From Streptomyces sp. NBC_00582 (GTDB lineage Bacteria; Actinomycetota; Actinomycetes; Streptomycetales; Streptomycetaceae), in the NCBI RefSeq assembly GCF_036345155.1, contig NZ_CP107772.1, positions 7,626,001 to 7,690,000 of the forward strand: 64,000 nt of DNA. Direction: 5' to 3'. The notes under the pieces were generated by a model that searched no databases, was not told where the DNA came from, and saw only the letters and a list, made by a program, of their open reading frames with translations. Position 1 is the stretch's first letter. Every line of letters begins with the position of its first letter. Position numbers and translations under genes: made by a program. This document shows positions 61,063 through 64,000 of the stretch, one piece after another.

Positions 61063-62436
61063 ATGGCACGCAGCAGAACCCTTTCGGGCGCCATGGCCCT
61101 GGCCGCCGGTCTGACCCTCCTCGGCCCCATGGCCCACGCCACCCCGCCCGGCACCAAGGACGTCACCGCCGTCCTCTTCGAGTGGAACTTCGCCTCCGTG
61201 GCGAAGGAGTGCACCACCACCCTCGGCCCGGCCGGCTACGGATACGTCCAGGTCTCCCCGCCGGCCGAGCACATCCAGGGCGCCCAGTGGTGGACGTCGT
61301 ACCAGCCGGTCAGCTACAAGATCGCCGGTCGGTTGGGGGACCGCGCGGCGTTCCGGGCCATGGTCGACACCTGTCACGCGGCGGGCGTGAAGGTCGTCGT
61401 CGACACCGTCGTCAACCACATGGCGGCGGGCAGCGGCACCGGCACCGGCGGATCGTCGTACACGAAGTACGACTACCCCGGCCTGTACTCCTCCTACGAC
61501 TTCGACGACTGCACGTCCTACGTCACCAACTACGCCGACCGCTGGAACGTCCAGCACTGCGAACTCGTCGGCCTGGCCGATCTCGACACCGGTGAGGAGT
61601 ACGTCCGCAAGACCGTCGCCGGCTACATGAACGACCTCCTCACCCTCGGAGTCGACGGCTTCCGCATCGACGCGGCCAAGCACATCGACACCGCCGACCT
61701 GGCGAACATCAAGTCCCGGCTGACCAACCCGAACGCGTACTGGAAGCAGGAGGTGATCTACGGCTCGGGCGAGGCCGTGCAGCCCACCGAGTACACCGGC
61801 AACGGCGATGTGCAGGAGTTCCGTTACGCCTACGACCTCAAGCGGGTCTTCACCAACGAGAACCTCGCCTATCTGAGGAACTATGGCGAGGGCTGGGGCT
61901 ATCTGAGCAGCTCCGTCGCCGGAGTCTTCGTCGACAACCACGACACCGAGCGCAACGGCTCCACCCTCAACTACAAGGACGGCGCGAACTACACCCTCGC
62001 CAACGTCTTCATGCTCGCCCATCCGTACGGCGCCCCGGACGTCGACTCGGGCTACGAGTGGTCCGACACGGACGCCGGTCCGCCCAACGGCGGTACGGTC
62101 AACGCCTGTTGGCAGGACGGCTGGAAGTGTCAGCACGCCTGGCCGGAGATCCTCCGCATGGTCGCCTTCCGCAACGCCACGCGGGGTGAGGCCGTCACCG
62201 ACTGGTGGGACAACGGGGGTGACGCGATCGCCTTCGGCCGGGGAAGCAAGGGGTACGTGGCCATCAACCACGAGAGCGGCTCCCTGACCCGGACCTACCA
62301 GACGTCCCTCGCCGCCGGGACGTACTGCAACGTCCAGAACAACACGACGGTGACGGTGAACTCGAGCGGCCAGTTCACCGCCACCCTCGGCGCCAACACC
62401 GCCCTGGCGGTCTACACCGGCAAGACGAGCTGCTGA
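61063..62436 (+). CDS. amy: Secreted GH13 alpha-amylase without starch-binding domain
   Basis: A 457-residue extracellular endo-alpha-1,4-glucanase. The signal peptide ends PMAHA. GH13 regions are [18 protein letters not shown] (nucleophile Asp), [10 protein letters not shown] (acid Glu is in this strand) and FVDNHDTER. Several Cys pairs and the C-domain ending [12 protein letters not shown] are typical of actinobacterial amylases. Unlike many Streptomyces amylases there is no C-terminal CBM20: the stop follows directly, with a terminator 15 bases later. GGAGAAGGA precedes the ATG. Confidence 0.95.
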   Translation: MARSRTLSGAMALAAGLTLLGPMAHATPPGTKDVTAVLFEWNFASVAKECTTTLGPAGYGYVQVSPPAEHIQGAQWWTSYQPVSYKIAGRLGDRAAFRAMVDTCHAAGVKVVVDTVVNHMAAGSGTGTGGSSYTKYDYPGLYSSYDFDDCTSYVTNYADRWNVQHCELVGLADLDTGEEYVRKTVAGYMNDLLTLGVDGFRIDAAKHIDTADLANIKSRLTNPNAYWKQEVIYGSGEAVQPTEYTGNGDVQEFRYAYDLKRVFTNENLAYLRNYGEGWGYLSSSVAGVFVDNHDTERNGSTLNYKDGANYTLANVFMLAHPYGAPDVDSGYEWSDTDAGPPNGGTVNACWQDGWKCQHAWPEILRMVAFRNATRGEAVTDWWDNGGDAIAFGRGSKGYVAINHESGSLTRTYQTSLAAGTYCNVQNNTTVTVNSSGQFTATLGANTALAVYTGKTSC

Positions 62437-62450
62437 GCCGTCCCCGCCCT

Positions 62451-62487
62451 CCCCGCGCGCACCGTGAACCCCGCGGTGCGCGCGGGG
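62451..62487 (+). terminator. 14-bp hairpin terminator of the amylase gene
   Basis: CCCCGCGCGCACCG pairs with CGGTGCGCGCGGGG around a nine-base loop, 14 bases after the amylase stop codon. Confidence 0.85.
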
Positions 62488-62544
62488 CCGACGGTCCCGT
62501 GGCGGCTGGGCCTGCTCACCCGGACGAACTCGACATGCCGAGCG

Positions 62545-62808
62545 CTACTTCCAGGTGTCGCTCGTGGTGTATCCGGACGAACCGCCCGTCGTGTACGAGC
62601 GGTTCGTCCCGGACTCCCAGGTGACGTTCCCCGAGCCGTCCTTCTTGACGAACTTGTACGCGAAGGCCGTGGTCTCCGGGACGATCACCGTCCTGCTCCA
62701 CGTCGGGTACGACGCCGAGGACAGCGGGATCGCGTCGGCCGTGTTCCAGGAGCCGAGCGAGGCGATCGAGCCGACGACGTAGACGTTCGTGCCGCTCGTG
62801 GTCGGGGC
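62545..62808 (-). pseudogene. Orphan CBM20 starch-binding-domain fragment
   Basis: Read on the minus strand, with no start codon, this translates to a clear C-terminal CBM20: TTSGTNVYVVGSIASLGSW, then SSASYPTWSRTVIVPE, FAYKFVKKDGSGNVTWESG and NRSYTTGGSSGYTTSDTWK, ended by TAG at 62545-62547. The conserved Trp and Tyr starch-binding residues are intact. The first beta strand of the domain and everything upstream are missing: homology stops near 62808, where the frame continues as unrelated sequence. It is the 3' remnant of an amylase-type gene, inverted relative to the flanking genes. It accounts for a large part of the 606-base gap between the amylase and the next gene. Confidence 0.85.
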
Positions 62809-62900
62809 GTACTTATGTGGCTCCGGAAAGGGGTTTCTGGTTTCAACAACTCGTGAGCGTGAGGCAGTTGAGAAGGCCCGTCAAGGCTCCGGTGAAAGTT

Positions 62901-62928
62901 CTTGCTGTTGATTGCAAGACTCTTGCTG
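62901..62928 (+). promoter_or_regulatory. MalR-like repeat cluster at the last gene's promoter
   Basis: CTTGCTG (62901), TTGCAAGA (62912) and CTTGCTG (62922) lie at 10-11 base spacing, about 115-140 bases before the GTG start at 63043, beside a possible -10 TACGGT (62947-62952). The motifs match those at malE and the amylase. Confidence 0.75.
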
Positions 62929-63042
62929 TAAACCTTTCGGCGGCGATACGGTCGCGCGGGGTCGGACCCGAGAGAGCCGCCATCGCCAGGGGTGCCTTGT
63001 GGCCGGCCTGATCCGCAAGACACCCCCTAGGAGTTCACACCG

Positions 63043-64000
63043 GTGATACAAGTCAGACGGGTCGCGGCCCTCGCCGTCGCCGCCCTCGCCGCCGCGCTCG
63101 TGCAGCCGCCGGCCGCCCACGCGGACAGCCCGCCCCCGCCGCCCTCCGACGCGAAGCTCGCCGCCGAGCCCGCCCGGCACGACGACACCCGCGAGCAGTT
63201 CTACTTCGTCATGCCGGACCGTTTCGCCAACGGGGACACCGCCAACGACAAGGGCGGCCTGACCGGTTCACGTCTGACCACCGGCTACGACCCCACCGAC
63301 AAGGGCTTCTACCAGGGCGGCGACCTCGAGGGTCTGACCAAGCGCCTCGACTACATCAAGGGCCTCGGCACCACGGCCATCTGGATGGCCCCGATCTTCA
63401 AGAACCGTCCCGTGCAGGGCACCGGCGGCAACGCCTCCGCCGGCTACCACGGCTACTGGATCACCGACTTCACCCGGGTCGACCCGCACTTCGGCACCAA
63501 CGAGGACCTCGAGACCCTCATCGCCAAGGCGCACGCCAAGGGCATGAAGGTGTTCTTCGACGTCATCACCAACCACACCGCCGACGTCGTCGACTACGAG
63601 GAGAAGTCCTACGACTACCTCTCCAAGGGCGCCTTCCCCTATCTGACCAAGGACGGCGAGCCCTTCGACGACGCCGACTACGCGGCCGCCGGAAAGACGT
63701 TCCCGGCCGTCGACGCCGACTCCTTCCCGCGCACCCCGACGGTCACGTCCACGTCCAAGGTGCCCTCCTGGCTCAACGACCCGACGATGTACCACAACCG
63801 GGGCGACTCCACCTACGCCGGCGAGTCCACGACCTACGGCGACTTCTCCGGCCTCGACGACCTGTGGACCGAGCGCCCCGAGGTCGTCAGCGGCATGGAG
63901 AAGATCTACCGGCGCTGGGTCGGGGACTTCGACATCGACGGCTTCCGGATCGACACCGTGAAGCACGTGAACATGGAGTTCTGGACCCAGTGGGCGACGG
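63043..64000 (+). CDS. Secreted GH13 enzyme, pullulanase/dextrinase-like, partial
   Basis: About 319 residues are visible before the window ends. The GTG start has AGGAG upstream; the signal peptide ends PPAAHA. The catalytic domain opens REQFYFVMPDRFANGD, with FDVITNHTAD (region I) and FDIDGFRIDTVKHVN (region II, nucleophile Asp). In Streptomyces the large pullulanase-type enzyme next to malEFG-aglA begins this way with an alpha-amylase module before a pullulanase module; the second module would be beyond the edge. MalR-like repeats in the promoter put it in the starch regulon. Confidence 0.88.
   Translation, partial: MIQVRRVAALAVAALAAALVQPPAAHADSPPPPPSDAKLAAEPARHDDTREQFYFVMPDRFANGDTANDKGGLTGSRLTTGYDPTDKGFYQGGDLEGLTKRLDYIKGLGTTAIWMAPIFKNRPVQGTGGNASAGYHGYWITDFTRVDPHFGTNEDLETLIAKAHAKGMKVFFDVITNHTADVVDYEEKSYDYLSKGAFPYLTKDGEPFDDADYAAAGKTFPAVDADSFPRTPTVTSTSKVPSWLNDPTMYHNRGDSTYAGESTTYGDFSGLDDLWTERPEVVSGMEKIYRRWVGDFDIDGFRIDTVKHVNMEFWTQWAT

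Noticed and set aside
62555..62782. 75-codon plus-strand frame after the amylase
   Set aside because: It is the antisense of the orphan CBM20 fragment, which matches a known domain on the minus strand.

Overview
This is a gene-dense, very GC-rich actinobacterial chromosome segment, almost certainly from a Streptomyces core region. The evidence is the extreme third-position G+C, many GTG starts, apparently leaderless promoters, a DmdR/IdeR-type iron box, a NsrR/flavohaemoglobin pair, an F420-dependent reductase, and the malR-malEFG-aglA and glnA2/glnE neighbourhoods, which as I recall are laid out similarly in S. coelicolor. No tRNA, rRNA, CRISPR array, integrase or intact insertion sequence was seen.

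Layout. 1-8 kb: an ABC exporter (ATPase cut by the window edge, FtsX-type permease), a membrane-anchored D-Ala-D-Ala carboxypeptidase, an SDR dehydrogenase, and a leftward run of Bcr-type MFS pump, serine hydrolase and Rsm22-like methyltransferase. 8-10.5 kb: a Gfo/Idh/MocA oxidoreductase with a TetR regulator, then a stand-alone prim-pol domain protein. 10.5-17 kb: an iron district with efeO-efeB-efeU plus a lipoprotein under a double iron box, a PhzF-like protein, a secreted His/Gly-repeat protein, and haem oxygenase under a near-perfect iron box. 17-28.6 kb: methionine aminopeptidase, an MFS permease, F420:NADPH reductase, a site-2-protease-like membrane protein, a large BTAD/NB-ARC regulator, a DrrAB-type ABC exporter preceded by 11-bp-spaced direct repeats, and panB. 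28.8-34 kb: a DHA2 efflux pump with its TetR repressor and a 21-bp palindromic operator, a membrane endonuclease/phosphatase-fold protein, another MFS pump, and a 161-bp terminal-inverted-repeat element flanked by CTAG. 34-43 kb: a GNAT, a VOC protein, glutamine-dependent NAD synthase, a secreted sedolisin, a DUF305-DUF3105 pair, and the nitric-oxide module nsrR/hmp with matching 23-bp operators. 43-51.5 kb: glnA2, a subtilase, a VOC protein, glnE, and a divergent DMT exporter/LysR pair. 51.5-64 kb: a PAP2 phosphatase followed by the maltodextrin/starch district (malR, malEFG, aglA, secreted alpha-amylase, and the start of a secreted GH13 pullulanase-like enzyme), interrupted by an Ala-rich secreted protein and an Fpg/Nei glycosylase.

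How it works together. Alpha-amylase and the final GH13 enzyme would cut starch or dextrin outside the cell, MalEFG would import maltodextrins, and AglA would hydrolyse them inside. MalR-like CTTGCA/TGCAAG motifs lie in front of malE, the amylase and the last gene, so one repressor probably controls all three. Iron shortage would induce both EfeUOB and haem oxygenase. Nitric oxide would release NsrR from nsrR and hmp.

Most notable unlisted structure: (1) the 161-bp CTAG-flanked inverted-repeat element whose arms differ almost only by changes of one polarity; (2) an orphan, promoterless starch-binding CBM20 fragment, in reverse orientation, downstream of an amylase that lacks one; (3) SARP-like 11-bp direct repeats in front of the DrrAB-type exporter beside a BTAD regulator; (4) an in-frame hairpin-bearing insertion in aglA.
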